A stretch of DNA of 64,000 bases, taken from the NCBI GenBank assembly GCA_019009955.1, contig CM032229.1, positions 148,636,001 to 148,700,000 of the forward strand, in the 5' to 3' direction. A model generated the notes under the pieces. That model ran no database searches. It saw only the letters and a program-made list of their open reading frames with translations, and had not been told where the DNA came from. How positions within the stretch are numbered: position 1 is the first letter of the stretch; each line of letters starts with the position of its first letter. Positions 22,607 through 34,104 of the stretch are shown here, piece after piece. A program made the position numbers and the translations under genes. The stretch comes from Riptortus pedestris (Eukaryota; Arthropoda; Insecta; Hemiptera; Alydidae).

Positions 22607-23069
22607 TTTAATAAACTTCTATATAGTTGAATACCCTACGTTTCTTCGCATATCTATTAACACTGTTATTCCAAACATATGTTATTTCTGGCATTATAAA
22701 GGTATTTGTTGTCCCGTTTATTCAAGTGTAAGGAGACAGAGGCTCCACAGAGTTATGGCAGCCGTTGAATGCGCTGTGCAATATTTTATATGCCGGAATC
22801 CAACGTGATAAATTTACAGGAGTGAGACATCTAAATAGAAAATGTCTTGATGAAAGGTTTCCAGTGACATGAAATAGATGAACCCGTTCGTCAACTGTAG
22901 CTTTGTTGACTACTCACCGGGTTGGGTAAACTTCTAAAATTACGACCTGGCAGCTACTCGGTTTCCACGTTCTGTCCAAATGATTCATGGTTTTAACGCC
23001 TACCCAGTCACCAAATTATTTTACCTATATTTATCTAAATGAGAGGGCTTCTCACGATCTCCTCTAACA

Positions 23070-23405
<336 letters not shown>

Positions 23406-23545
23406 ACAACCCCCCCTTTTCTTATTAAGTAAAGTCTTTGTTAAGATGATTATTTGAAACAGCTGAATTTTTGGAAAATATATTATGGAGTCAATCTATC
23501 TGCAAATTGATAACTTAAAAAAAATAAGAATAATTTTAAAACGCT

Positions 23546-24755
23546 GGGCAATATGCTTATAGATATTGTTGTTTGTGAGCTTGAAGAATAACAATAGATT
23601 AATTTATAATTCCGAGTTTTGTATTAAAAATATATGCTTTGCATATTTCATTGTTTACTTGCATATTTCATCTGACATGATGATCTGAGGCACGTTTTGT
23701 GACATATTTTTAGTCAATCAGTTACAGAATAATAATTACAAAACTTAAATAAGTATTAATCATGCAGGTGCTCTTATATTATGAACTACAAATTCACGTA
23801 TTTATGTTAACATATAGTTATTCTCTACTCATGCCTTATGATTCTATTTTTATACAACATATGAAAATGGACTACTATGACAGCTAACATTCCAACGATT
23901 TTAACCGCTTAAAGCGCCAATGAAACATTTTTATTCGTTATATAAAGTCGAAAATTACGTTCAGCCAGTCGTCTGCTATTAAAATAATGTCCCAATATAA
24001 ATTATTGTTGTTCTACCGTGCTGCTTTGTTCTACCAAGAATTCTAGAAAAGCGTAAATAATTTGGAGGGCAAGGTGGAAGGATAAAATTATTGTCCATTA
24101 ACCTGTTTCTTCAACACAAAATGCTAAATTATTTTTAGTAGTATTTGAATTTAAATTCAATATGTTTAAGTTCACCTTTTGAACATTATCTCATAATTTA
24201 TTTGGTGAGCTATAAGCATTAATTTTACCAGTTAATTACTCTTAAAGTATATTTACATGTAATAATGTATTCTAATAATTCTGAAAGTCATTCCTTTTGA
24301 AATAATCTCTTTTTCGGTTACAGACCCTGTCCTTATTCGGTTACAGAATCTTTAATTAAAAATCAAACATGCCAAAAAATGTTTTGTGAGTTGAAGTAGA
24401 AGAAACAATCTATTGCGTTTCGATTGCCAATGAACGGTATATTAGATTACATTTGGCATGACTGAATGCTTCCATTTACATTTATTTCTCTAAAATTCTA
24501 TTCACACAAATTCATCTAGTTACTGTTAGAAACACGATCGGCCAATAAACATTACATAAAGTTGGGAATTTTTTCTGTGTTAAGAAAAAAAAGTCATGAA
24601 TACTCATTAATTTCTACATAGGTCCTTTTCAAATAGCTATTGATATCAATGTCTCTTCTTTACACTCTAAGGCGAATTTGAAATAATAAAAAATAAAAAT
24701 ATTGGGTGTAGATTGATTTGAAATTTGTTGAAAATATTCAATTTCACACTTCATC
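23546..24755. other. intron 2, nothing recognised
   Basis: AT-rich sequence between the two copies of the duplication; no frame above 60 codons. Confidence 0.45.
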
Positions 24756-24921
24756 TCACACACAATCTCTCTCACTCTCTTTCTCCCCCCACCCTTTCTT
24801 ATTAAGTAAAGTCTTTGTTAAGATGATTATTTGAAACAGCTGAATATTTGGAAAATAAATTATGGAGTCAATCTATCTGCAAATTGATAACTTAAAAACA
24901 AATAAGAATAATTTTAAAACG
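24756..24921 (+). repeat. direct duplication, copy 2
   Basis: Partner of 23371-23545, 1.38 kb downstream, sharing the microsatellite remnant and about 145 bases of unique sequence. Confidence 0.9.
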
Positions 24922-24994
24922 CACTGTATTAAAACCTTGTCAAAAAAGGACTTAGGATATCATACATTTATATTATAATAATAAAAATTAAAAT

Positions 24995-25160
24995 TAAAAC
25001 CAAGATTGGCGATTTCGATTCACGCCTGGGCAAAGGAATTTACTTAGTGACGAAATTCATTAAGTAAAAGCCTTAGTCCCACCCTGTCAAGAAAGGGAAG
25101 GTAATCTGTAGATAACCCATCCCAATTAGCCTTAGTTGACAAAAATGTGGGCGTTAAATA
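24995..25160 (+). mobile_element. SINE-A, nearly full body
   Basis: GGCGATTTCGATTCACGCCTG is a B-box remnant. AGTGACGAAATTCATTAA, TAGTCCCACCCTG, AACCCATCCCAATTAGCC and GTGGGCGTTAAATAA follow. The A-box half is missing. Confidence 0.8.
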
Positions 25161-25668
25161 ATTTAAATTCCAAAACCTTTTCGGTTATAAGATATGTATA
25201 TTAAAATATCTTGAACTTTATGTGAAACGTCCTGAATACGAAGACAAATTATTATAAATACATTCAAAAGAATTTTATGTTAAAAAAAGTATAACTATAA
25301 TTTTTGTTTATTCGATAAAAGTAAGTGTTCCAAGTAAAACAAAATTTAAAAGTTAATGAGGGTGTTCTGTAGTTTTGTGTGTGAATACATTTCATGTTTC
25401 TACAGGTTTTTTGTGTTTCTGGATAGAATGTTAATACCAACATGTGTACCTTAAGGGAAAGTGCAATAACAGTAGCCTAATAATAATTATGTCCTACATT
25501 ACGGTTCGAGATTTCATTAACATCGGAAGAAGAGGTTAATTTATAAAAAATCAACAGGGTATTGCGGAAATATAGGTTTCTCATCCTGTGAAAGACAAAG
25601 TTACATTTGCTTGAAAATTATTTCTAATACGTCATTTAAAACGGTTTGCCCTTAATTGAAACACCTAA

Positions 25669-26153
25669 GGTCTTTTTTACTTTGCCCAAACCAGTTACTT
25701 TTTGAAGTAACAGTGATCATATGAAGACTTTAGTTGTTAGGTTGAAGTAATTCATTCAAACTGTTAGTCGTGTTCTTAAATTAGAAGAAATGGCATATAG
25801 GGCTTTGCAGAGGTATGGATTATTGTATAAATCAAGGAAATGTAGAAAAGGACACTTCAAGAGGATTATATTTCATAATAAAAGAGGTCCAGTATTTAGA
25901 TGCAGTCTAAAAAGTTGCAGACAAAAAATCGGCTGTTACAAAGATACATGGTTCAGCAATTGTAAACTTACATTAAGCAAGTGTATTTTGTTGATTTATG
26001 CCTGGGCGAATGGCTATGCAACGACGAAATTTACATTTAAAACTTGTTAAATACGTTATTTCAAACATATGTTCATTACTTTTATCAATTTAACTATAAC
26101 GTAAATCACTGATTTAGAAATAAGTAACTGGTGTGGGTAAAGTAAAAAACTCC
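25669..26153 (+). mobile_element. Merlin/IS1595-like transposon, deleted copy
   Basis: A 32-bp terminal inverted repeat beginning GG and containing TTTTTTACTTT and ACCAGTTACTT stands at 25669-25700 and, in reverse, at 26122-26153 with 4 mismatches. Between them is the N-terminal part of a transposase (25790-26050). At 485 bp it is too short for a whole Merlin element. A target duplication could not be settled. The superfamily rests on the transposase N-terminus. Confidence 0.7.
25790..26050 (+). pseudogene. IS1595/ISXO2-like (Merlin) transposase, N-terminal remnant
   Basis: The 86-codon frame reads ALQRYGLLYKSRKCRKGHF, then FRCSLKSCRQKIGCYKDTWF and LTLSKCILLIYAWANGYAT. This is the zinc-ribbon (C-x2-GH and C-x4-C) followed by the WF..sKL.l.kil.liY.W segment typical of arthropod IS1595-type transposases. 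The DDE catalytic part is missing: the frame stops after KTC and the right terminal repeat follows 70 bases later. It probably cannot act alone. Confidence 0.7.
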
Positions 26154-26750
26154 CAAGACTTTTTATGATAAATGAATATTCTAAGTTAATTATTTTCTAT
26201 TTATTCTGAGTAATGTTAAGCGCATCTACGTAGCGTGCCTTACTGTCATTAACCTGAGTGGATAAGTAAATTAAAGCCTGACGCCCAAAGAGTAATGAAG
26301 TTGGTGCATTAAAGCAGATGAGAAATGACTTAATTAATTAAAGATCTAAGTGATTCTTCATGAGCTATATATGAATGGGGATTGTCGTGGAGTGACGTCA
26401 TGTTGAGAGCTCTTTGATATCTTGCCAACTCTATTCCAATATTATCCTATCGATGTATCGCCGCCTTATTTACGTTTACTAATCTTGATTTATTTTGTAT
26501 ATTTTTACATTAGAGACAATGATATGCCAATGTAAACCAATCCATTTGTTTTCTTTATAGCCCTACATTCGTTAAGGGCTATATTGCATCTCTTAATCCT
26601 TCAATATCTTCTTACGCTTTCAATATTGTTGGTACTACAGTTTTCAAGAGATCAACAAATGAGGTTTTCTTTACGGTGCTATTTTACAATCATTCTTAAA
26701 ATTTCCTCAGAACCTATTATTGGAAACCATAATATCAATTAGTCAATCAA
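26154..26750. other. intron 2, nothing recognised
   Basis: No frame above 60 codons and no known repeat. Confidence 0.45.
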
Positions 26751-26836
26751 TATCATAGTATAATAAGTTATTGTTAATGTGACATAAGTAGGAGGGGTGG
26801 GAGTAGTATAAAAAGGGGGTTTCTGGCGCACTTTTC

Positions 26837-27080
26837 AAAATACCCTAAATCCCCCAAAAAATGCTAACGTGCTAATTTTAATAATTTCTCAAATAATCCC
26901 TGAAAATCGATATAAACATTGATTTTTCTAATAATTGTTTTAAAAATATATGTATAAATCCCCCACAAATCAATCCGAAATACCCCAAACCCCTCAAAAT
27001 CATCAGTTTTTCAAAATACCCTAAATCCCCAAAAATACGTACTAATTTCCAAATAATCCCTGAAAATCCATAATCCATAT

Positions 27081-27082
<2 letters not shown>
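26837..27082. repeat. two direct copies of an approximately 170-bp unit
   Basis: TTCAAAATACCCTAAATCCC and AAATAATCCCTGAAAATC occur at 26838/26893 and 27014/27051. A small reverse HINE-A fragment (TAATGTGACATAAGTAGGAG) stands just upstream at 26775. Confidence 0.7.

Positions 27083-27086
<4 letters not shown>

Positions 27087-27171
<85 letters not shown>
27087..27171. repeat. (TA)n microsatellite not tied to HINE-A
   Basis: About 42 TA units, followed by an (AAT)n tract at 27213-27241. No HINE-A block adjoins either side. Confidence 0.95.
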
Positions 27172-27174
<3 letters not shown>

Positions 27175-27614
27175 CTACGAAAATATATAAAAACAACTAA
27201 AATTTTATTATTTATAATAAATAATAATAATAATAATAATATTAAAATATACTTGTTTAACGCCCCTAATGAGTTTTACATAAACATTTGAATTGTGAAA
27301 TTATTGATAATGGAATTATATGACGTTAATAAATGTATTGTTTCATCTTCTTTCAGCGAGCCATTCCCCTTTTCCAAACGTTACGTTTGGGGAAGAACAT
27401 TTGTCCCTTGCAGATATCTGTTGAAGGCATTTGCCATTCTGTGGTTACGTAATGTAAAATGAGTTAGGAAGGTTCTTGCGTAATTCGTTTCCCGCAATTT
27501 GAGATCAATATTTGCTCCTGAAAGAAAAGGACTAAATCAAAGGAAGTTTGCTTTGTGAGGTTGGTGCCCTTCTGCGAAACATTAAGGATATCGCCTTATA
27601 ATAATATCCAGTGA

Positions 27615-27965
27615 GGGGAAGTTATAGCACCCTTTTTCGCCAATAAGCACTCTGCAAGATCGATTAGGAGACTATTTGAATAAAAACGTAGAGAACTTTA
27701 GCCAAATGGTCATACAAACACTGCAGGGAAGTGGTATCACACCCTCACTTTAGAAATAGGAATTATGCGAAATGAGAGGGGAAGTGATGCCACATATCTT
27801 ACCACTGCAACTTGTTCATCCTTTACGAACACTGTTGGAAAGCGATTATGACATTATCTCTCACCAAAGATAGAATCTATAAACTCGCCAGGGAAGTGGC
27901 ATCCCTATATCCTCCCTCCAGAAGAAAATCATACATAAAACCTGCAGGAATGTGATATCATATAT
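27615..27965. repeat. degenerate repeat with GGGAAGTG motifs
   Basis: GGGGAAGTTATAGCACCC, GGGAAGTGGTATCACACCC, GGGGAAGTGATGCCACAT, GGGAAGTGGCATCCC and GGAATGTGATATCA occur at about 27615, 27726, 27777, 27891 and 27946. Spacing alternates about 110 and 54 bases, suggesting an old two-part unit of about 165 bases. Confidence 0.5.
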
Positions 27966-28690
27966 ATACCTTATAAACAGTCATTTCTCTTGTTTCTCAC
28001 TGAACTCATCAGTCAAGACTGAAGAAAGTAGTTTCTGTTCACACTCAATAGTCAGTCTATGCATGTGCATTCGGGATGACTTGTGCCCCTATGATGAACC
28101 TTCTCTTCAGCATTGAGTATTTCTTCAAGATGATCTTAGTCTTATTTAGATCGAGGATGCCCGAGAAAGAAGGTTCAAAAAGAAAATTCTGCAAAGAAAT
28201 ATATTGAAAGCTTTAGGTTTGTATCTCAAGGAAAACTACACAAAAAAGTCTTTAAGCCAAAAAGACTTGTCAAACAAGGCTTGGTTCGTCGACATGAAAA
28301 AATCTGTATCAAACGCAGTCGAAAAATGTCTTATTGAGTAGTACAGATGTTGTCAATTTCACCATTCAGGATGTCGGTTGTGTGGACGAAGATTTGCTGA
28401 TGTTCTGTAATGAATTACCAACAGATGAGGCCCTACGGTCCAATCTGTACTTCTTCCTTATTAAGAACCTTATGCAATCCACAGTAGAGATTTAATCTGA
28501 ACCTGAGATATCTAGTGGTATCTCATATCTTTAGTATTGATGTGAATAGCAGGAGTAGGAGAAGTTAGCTAAAAGCTGAAACTCCAAATACTGTTTCACA
28601 GCAGCGGTGTTGGAAGTGAAGAATATTGTGTACATGAAGAGAAAAAAACGTCCAATTCTTCAAGAGTTTAAAACTTGTGAAGAATTGGAT
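27966..28690. other. intron 2; one long hairpin, otherwise nothing recognised
   Basis: No frame above 60 codons. CCAATTCTTCA at 28652 pairs with TGAAGAATTGG at 28678, an 11-bp stem that touches the start of the next HINE-A copy. Confidence 0.5.
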
Positions 28691-28691
28691 G

Positions 28692-29222
28692 TTTTCCCCT
28701 AAGGGAAATCAGCTATTGAGGTCGTACTCGAATTACGATTGTTTTCTTCAAATATATATATTTGTCTGTTACTGCTTTAGCGGTCTTTTTGTCTTATCGT
28801 TACCAAACTTGATATATAATGGTTTTATATAAAAAGAAAAATATAGTTCGTTAACGGCTGAAATCGGACAATGGGGAAGGGGGTAGAGAAATTCGAAAAT
28901 TCTTAATATCTCCGTTATTGTGCATCAGATCGAAAAATTCAATATAACCAATCTTATTGCAAATGTAATGTTCTATAAATGTTGTTAAGTACATTGCTTC
29001 AGTACCTTGAATATTAACCGAGATATTTGCATTATTTAGTTTTCAGTAAGGCCCCACTCCTACTCATCTCAAATTAACAATATGATATGAAGCACTTTAT
29101 TTGAAGCATAAATACGACATATAGTTGTCATTGGACTTTTACGTCTTGAGATAAATGCAAATACGTAACACACGTGGGAAATCTGCTAAGTTAACGCAGC
29201 CCCTGCGTGATGGACTTTTTTC
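28692..29222 (+). mobile_element. HINE-A, with deletion in the 5' block
   Basis: CCCCTAAGGGAAATCAGC tip, 5' block cut short after TTTTCTTCAAAT, a short TA run, TTTAGCGGTC, central blocks, and a complete 3' end GTGGGAAATCTGCTAAGTTAAC with CCCCTGCGTGATGGACTTTTT. Confidence 0.9.
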
Positions 29223-29469
29223 TCTCGAAGTCCAAATAACTGCTTTTCTAACGTACAGGTTAGAGAATAATCAGTGGAACAACAATTGTGGGCTATAACC
29301 ACCGGCCATATACATATAATTTACATTTCATGTAATATATAATTGAAATCTTTTGGCTACTTAGTCTAGTGCTTTAGCGTTTTCCTCGCGAGAGAAAACA
29401 CCAATTTCCGGTAGCTTTTCGGCTCCCTTCTTCAGGCAGCAAAATACACATTTAATTTTCCTAAATACA

Positions 29470-29775
29470 AATACTCATAAAATTTGTGATGATTATAACA
29501 TTTATCAAACAAATAGAATATACGAAAATATTGTGATGATTATAAAATTCATTGAACTAATAAAATAAAAGAAAATATTGTGATGATCATAAAATTCATT
29601 AAACAAATAAAATGTACAAAAATATTGTGATAATTATAAAATTCATTTAACTAATAAAATAAACAAAAATATTGTCATGGTTATAAAATTCATTAAACAA
29701 ATTAAATATATGAAAATATTGAGATGGTTATAAAATTCATTTAACAAGTAAAATATAAGCAAATATTTGTAATAA
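29470..29775. repeat. 47-bp tandem repeat, about 6.5 units
   Basis: AAAATATTGTGATGATTATA-type starts recur at about 29478, 29525, 29572, 29618, 29665 and 29712, period 46-47. Confidence 0.85.
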
Positions 29776-29912
29776 TAAAAAAAGTCACTAATAAAGCCAA
29801 AAAAAGTCACTAATAAAGCCAAAAAAAAGTCACTAATAAAGCCAAAAAAAGTCACTAATAAAACCAATAAAAAGACACTAATAAAGCCAAAAAAAAGTAA
29901 CAATAAAGATAA
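29776..29912. repeat. 21-bp tandem repeat, about 6 units
   Basis: AAAAAAGTCACTAATAAAGCC is repeated with small length changes directly after the 47-bp array. The reverse 86-codon frame through it is an artefact. Confidence 0.9.
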
Positions 29913-30448
29913 AGAAAATATAATGGGAATACATTATGTTTTTGTAGACAGGGTTATATGTTATTTGTATTGCCTAAGGTGGGAGGACAGGTGTAGTTCA
30001 CACTCTAACCGGTAGATGGCAGGAGCTATAATACTCCGCTTTCTGGCATGACTCTTCACTGTCAATAGAATTCAGTCTGAGGTAGCTTGTACTCCAGTGT
30101 ACTTACACTATAAAAGTACGCAAAGTACATACCTCCTAAGTGGGTTTTGGACTGCGTTTATTTAAAATAAAAATAATGATGATCAGGGTTAATGATATTT
30201 AGTGGGACCACTTTTTAATCTTAATCATTGATTTGACTCTTCCAGCCAGCCATAATATAGATATTAACAATATGGTGAAATAAATCGGAGTCTATGATCT
30301 ATTCAGTAATATACGTCAAGTAAAATTTGTCAATGATGGTTTCAGTCTCCTGAAAAAATCAAGTTTAAAATCATATAAAATTAATCATAAAATTATATAA
30401 ATTTTATAAAATTATTTACGTATTTTTAAAAATCTAATGAGGGCAGCA

Positions 30449-30955
30449 TTTGACTTCCTTGTACTCCTATTAAATAAAAAAAATTTGGGATGCACTTCGT
30501 GCAAAGTTATTTTCTTTGAAAATCATATGGTATATCGTCGTCCCTATGTGTACATCGGAGCGAAAAATGACATAGAACATAATTATAAATCTTTTTATAA
30601 TAAACTAAAATGTCCTACAACTTCGTGGAATCTCTGATACGTACGGAGAAATGTTCATTTCATTTTTGCTCTCCCCTAAACCCTCTTCTCCGATAGTCGC
30701 TTTCAATCAAAAGGGGCAGGGGCACATTTCGAAGGTACAACAATGATAAATTTAAAATTTCAATGTTCTGAGGCAAGTCGCTATTGAGTTATGCGAGATA
30801 AATGTATCTCGCACATTCGAACGCACGTTCAGACGTCACACCGAAAATAGTCAAAATGGGTTCAGGGAAGGTAAAAATGGATAATTCCGTTGAAATCTGA
30901 AGCCTAAAATTTTATTACTATAAACCATTTACTCCGTACAAGAAAGTAAAAAGGT
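30449..30955 (+). repeat. dispersed repeat R5, copy 1
   Basis: ACTTCCTTGTACTCCT, then TCAAAATGGGTTCAGGGAAG and GTTGAAATCTGAAGCCTAAA, shared with 59263-59640; part recurs at 31185-31425. Some stretches (CATCGGAGCGAAAAATGACATAG) resemble the central HINE-A block, so R5 may be a distant relative. Confidence 0.6.
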
Positions 30956-30984
30956 CCAACATAAATCTTTTCTACCACTAATAG

Positions 30985-31167
30985 GTGATCCTATATTGGC
31001 GAGTTCGATTCCAGCCTGGGCAAATAGGAGTTTATTTAGTGACAAACTCATTAAATAAAAATCCTTAGTCCTACACAGGCTAGAAAAGGATGGTAACCTG
31101 TAGATAACCCGTCCCAGTTAGCCATAGTAGTAAAAAATAGACTTTAATAAATAATAATAATAATAAT
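30985..31167 (+). mobile_element. SINE-A, B box to tail
   Basis: GGCGAGTTCGATTCCAGCCTG (B box), AGTGACAAACTCATTAA, AACCCGTCCCAGTTAGCC and an AAT-repeat tail at 31148-31167. The A box is lost. Confidence 0.85.
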
Positions 31168-31184
31168 TATAGGTATGGAGAATT

Positions 31185-31600
31185 TTGACACTATTTATTT
31201 TCGCTCGACTCTAAACTGGCACTCCCAGATGATTTCGATCAAAACGAGAGCTGCATAAGTACATTCCTCAAAAGTCCCCAATATGACTCTTCATTATTTT
31301 AATGAGAATCGTTTTTGAGTAAAGCGAGATACGTACACATACGCATCACGCATAAACTAGCTATTCAGCTGAAAACGGATAATTCCTTGTAATTTGGAAA
31401 CCGATCTTATTTTGACGCTATACTTCGTACGATTTCTTTGAAATGTGTTTCGATATGTTAATGTATCATTCTTTTTTCATTTTTTTTACTCCTACTACTT
31501 AAGAAAAGGAATTATAGTAATATCTGTTTTTACATTTCAGCGGAATTATCCATTAATACTTTCTCTGAACTAAATTCAGGGTGACGGAGGGCATGTACGT
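31185..31600. repeat. R5 fragments, forward and inverted
   Basis: 31185-31425 resembles R5 in forward direction (GATTTCGATCAAAACGAG, GAGTAAAGCGAGATACG). 31540-31600 reads in reverse (AGCGGAATTATCCATTAA against TTAATGGATAATTCC). The two form an imperfect inverted pair around GGATAATTCC. Confidence 0.5.
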
Positions 31601-31801
31601 ATCTTCGCAAAACTAAAAAAATTGTAGCCTTAGAATGTTGAAATTCCGTGTTTAGAAATGTTGTAACACCTAATTATGCACTTCCTACTTTGTCCAAACG
31701 ACCTTGCCGGAAGGAGCGGTCTAGAGACGGTTAAAATAAAAAATTACAAAATTCTTCGTAGGTAGCGTTACTGGATTTTTAATTTTTTTTTTTCAGTTCC
31801 T

Positions 31802-31955
31802 TTAGCAGATTTCCTTTAAGGGAGATCCACTATTGAGGTTGTGCTCATGGCGCGATTTTCGAAAAAGTTCTTCAAATATCCATTGATCCTGCCAAGGAAA
31901 AGAGACAATGAAGTTTGTTCAAAATTATTTATATATATATATATATATATATAAA
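31802..31955 (+). mobile_element. HINE-A left half of a split copy
   Basis: TTAGCAGATTTCCTTTAAGG tip, the whole 5' block and a (TA)n tract, then a break. The right half resumes at 32678 after an intervening R4 repeat. Confidence 0.85.
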
Positions 31956-31984
31956 ACGGGCACACACACATCAACAATTTGAGG

Positions 31985-32595
31985 TATTATTAAATATATA
32001 TAAAAAAAATTGCCTGCATCAGGCTTCCTTAATTAATAAATATAAGAAATTGGAGTCTTGAGAAACATAGTTGTGTAAGTCATGAATTTATCGAGTTTAA
32101 ATTAGCTTCATTTTCAGACGGAGATTTATATTATTATTAAAAGCTATACTATTTATCTTAATGAAAATGACCCTCCATTTTGTAATAGGTTCCTCTTAGT
32201 GGTGACACTGAACAATTTTGCAATTTGTGCAAATTTGTCTATCCTGTGAAATGTCAGTAACCTCACATTAGCGGTAATTTCTTAATACCTTAATTATTAC
32301 TAACTTTTAGTGGGAATAACAATGAATGAACGACGAATAGAAGTACCTAACTCAAAAATTAACTGATAAATATTTTTAATGTTTACTCTTTGAATATATT
32401 GCATTATGTCTTCATTTCTGTAACCCACAACTTTTCGATACTATAAATGTCCGACAAATATTTTCTACATTAATTACTTAACTAAAAATAAGTTTATTAG
32501 TTCCACTATTCACGGTGATTTATAAGAAGCTAAAGAATAACATTGAGATTTTAAAATCTACCTGTTTAGTAATTTATTAGGTATTATGAAAAATC
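31985..32595 (-). repeat. dispersed repeat R4, copy 2, inside HINE-A
   Basis: Reverse complement aligns with 1048-1815 minus its MITE. It lies between HINE-A halves at the microsatellite position. No coding capacity. Confidence 0.75.
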
Positions 32596-32599
32596 ACAC

Positions 32600-32635
32600 A
32601 AACATGCACACGCACGCACGGACGCACACATGCAT

Positions 32636-32670
<35 letters not shown>
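32600..32670. repeat. (CA)n microsatellite
   Basis: ACGCACGCACGGACGC variants lead into about 15 CA units, directly before HINE-A sequence; a CA tract takes the place of the usual TA tract. Confidence 0.9.
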
Positions 32671-32671
<1 letters not shown>

Positions 32672-32677
32672 GCTCGT

Positions 32678-33428
32678 CTGTTACCACTCTAGCGGTTGCA
32701 ATGTTTGTTTGATCGCCATCAAACGTGATATACGTATAATCGTTTCATATAAAAGTGAAGGCTGATTTCGTTAATGGCTGAAATCGGAGCATGGAGGGGA
32801 GGGAGAAAAACTAAATTCAAAATATCTCAGTTACTATCAGTCGAATCGAAAAATTGTATAGAACCAATATTATTGAAAATTTAATGTCCCATAAATATTG
32901 TTATATAGGTACATTTTCTTTCTATCTTGAATATTAACCGAGATATTTCCAGTTTTTAGATCTTAGCCTTCAGTAAACTTATATTACTATTTGTTACCTT
33001 TTGTTACTATTGCTAATTCAGGCGGGTTATGATCAGGTTTCCACCATTTTCTAGCCCGTGTGAGGCTAAGGATTTTATTTAATGAGTCCGTCGGTAAATA
33101 AACCCCTATTGCCCGGTCGGGAATCGGACTCGGTACTCTAGGTTTACCGTAGGAAACTTTTAGTCATAGCACTTTAACAATAAGCGAATATTTTACGAAA
33201 AGTTTTATTCCAAGGTTAAATACCCAATATTGTTTTCAATAGATCTGTACTAGATTAGATAGTTGTAAATACGTTGTGTAAAGTCGTCATCAATTAGTAT
33301 TTTATTTTCTGCTCATGTGATTTTTATTTGGAAATAGAGAATTTGTGGTGAGATCTGATCAGAAGTGTCATGCCATCTACGTGGAATATTTTCTTAGTTT
33401 ACGCAGCCTGAGCGTAACGGACTTTTTT
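32678..33428 (+). mobile_element. HINE-A right half of the split copy
   Basis: TCTGTTACCACTCTAGCGGTTGC, central blocks and 3' end (TTAGTTTACGCAGCC, GCGTAACGGACTTTTTT). A reverse SINE-A is nested at 33008-33180. Confidence 0.85.
33008..33180 (-). mobile_element. SINE-A, reverse, nested in HINE-A
   Basis: GCTAATTCAGGCGGG, TTTCTAGCCCGTG, GGGAATCGGACTCGGTACTC (B box in reverse) and TTTAGTCATAGC. It sits in the block after AGCCTTCAGTAAAC. Confidence 0.85.
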
Positions 33429-33429
33429 A

Positions 33430-34100
33430 AAAAGAAGATAAGCTAAAATGCCCCAAGCCGGTTTTCCTGTTAAGTGCACTTAAATAGGTAGTTTTAGTTC
33501 TTCCTTTTTTGAACTGTATCCCGCTAAGCTAAAACTAGGGTACGTGGAGAACGGTGAGCTCTGATTCTGTGAATGAGATCGTTCATTGTATGTGAAAGGA
33601 TATTGTTAGAGAGCCGTGTGCAAAGTGAAAGGATATTGAACGTGGAATGTAGTAGAATACGGTTTATTTTTGCCGGTGTTCAGTATAGACTGGACTATTT
33701 TAAATAGTCTGAGTTAGAAGAAATAAACCGAGACGGGAAGTGGTAGAAAGTATATGAAATAGAAGAATAGGAAATACATAAGTCGAAGCAAACCTGCCTA
33801 CGCAACGAATTTCTTATAGCATTTAACAATTTCCATAATTCATCTTTTAGAAGGAAATTCGCCTATAGAAACGTCACGCGTTTTAAGCTTTAATTCATTT
33901 CGATATTATATGTGTCCGTATCGAAATATTGATAATTGGAATTGTTGTTGTTTCACGAGTATGTTAGAGTTGTGTGTGAAAAAAAATATGAAAAATAGAA
34001 ACCACAAAAATGTCAAAGGTCTTTATTAAATCAGTTATCATTATTTATATCACTGGTTATTTTTAAAATTGTTTGTTATTAGTTAGTTAAATACCTCATA
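33430..34100. other. intron 2, nothing recognised
   Basis: No frame above 60 codons and no repeat family. Confidence 0.45.
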
Positions 34101-34104
34101 CATG

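Noticed and set aside
29390..29440. Reverse-strand CTGAAGAAGGGAGCCGAAAAGC
   Set aside because: Boxes look hammerhead-like, but stem I does not pair and stem II is at most 2-3 bp.
29643..29903. Hydrophobic reverse frame with FFGFISDFF repeats
   Set aside because: It is a translation of the 21-bp and 47-bp tandem repeats.
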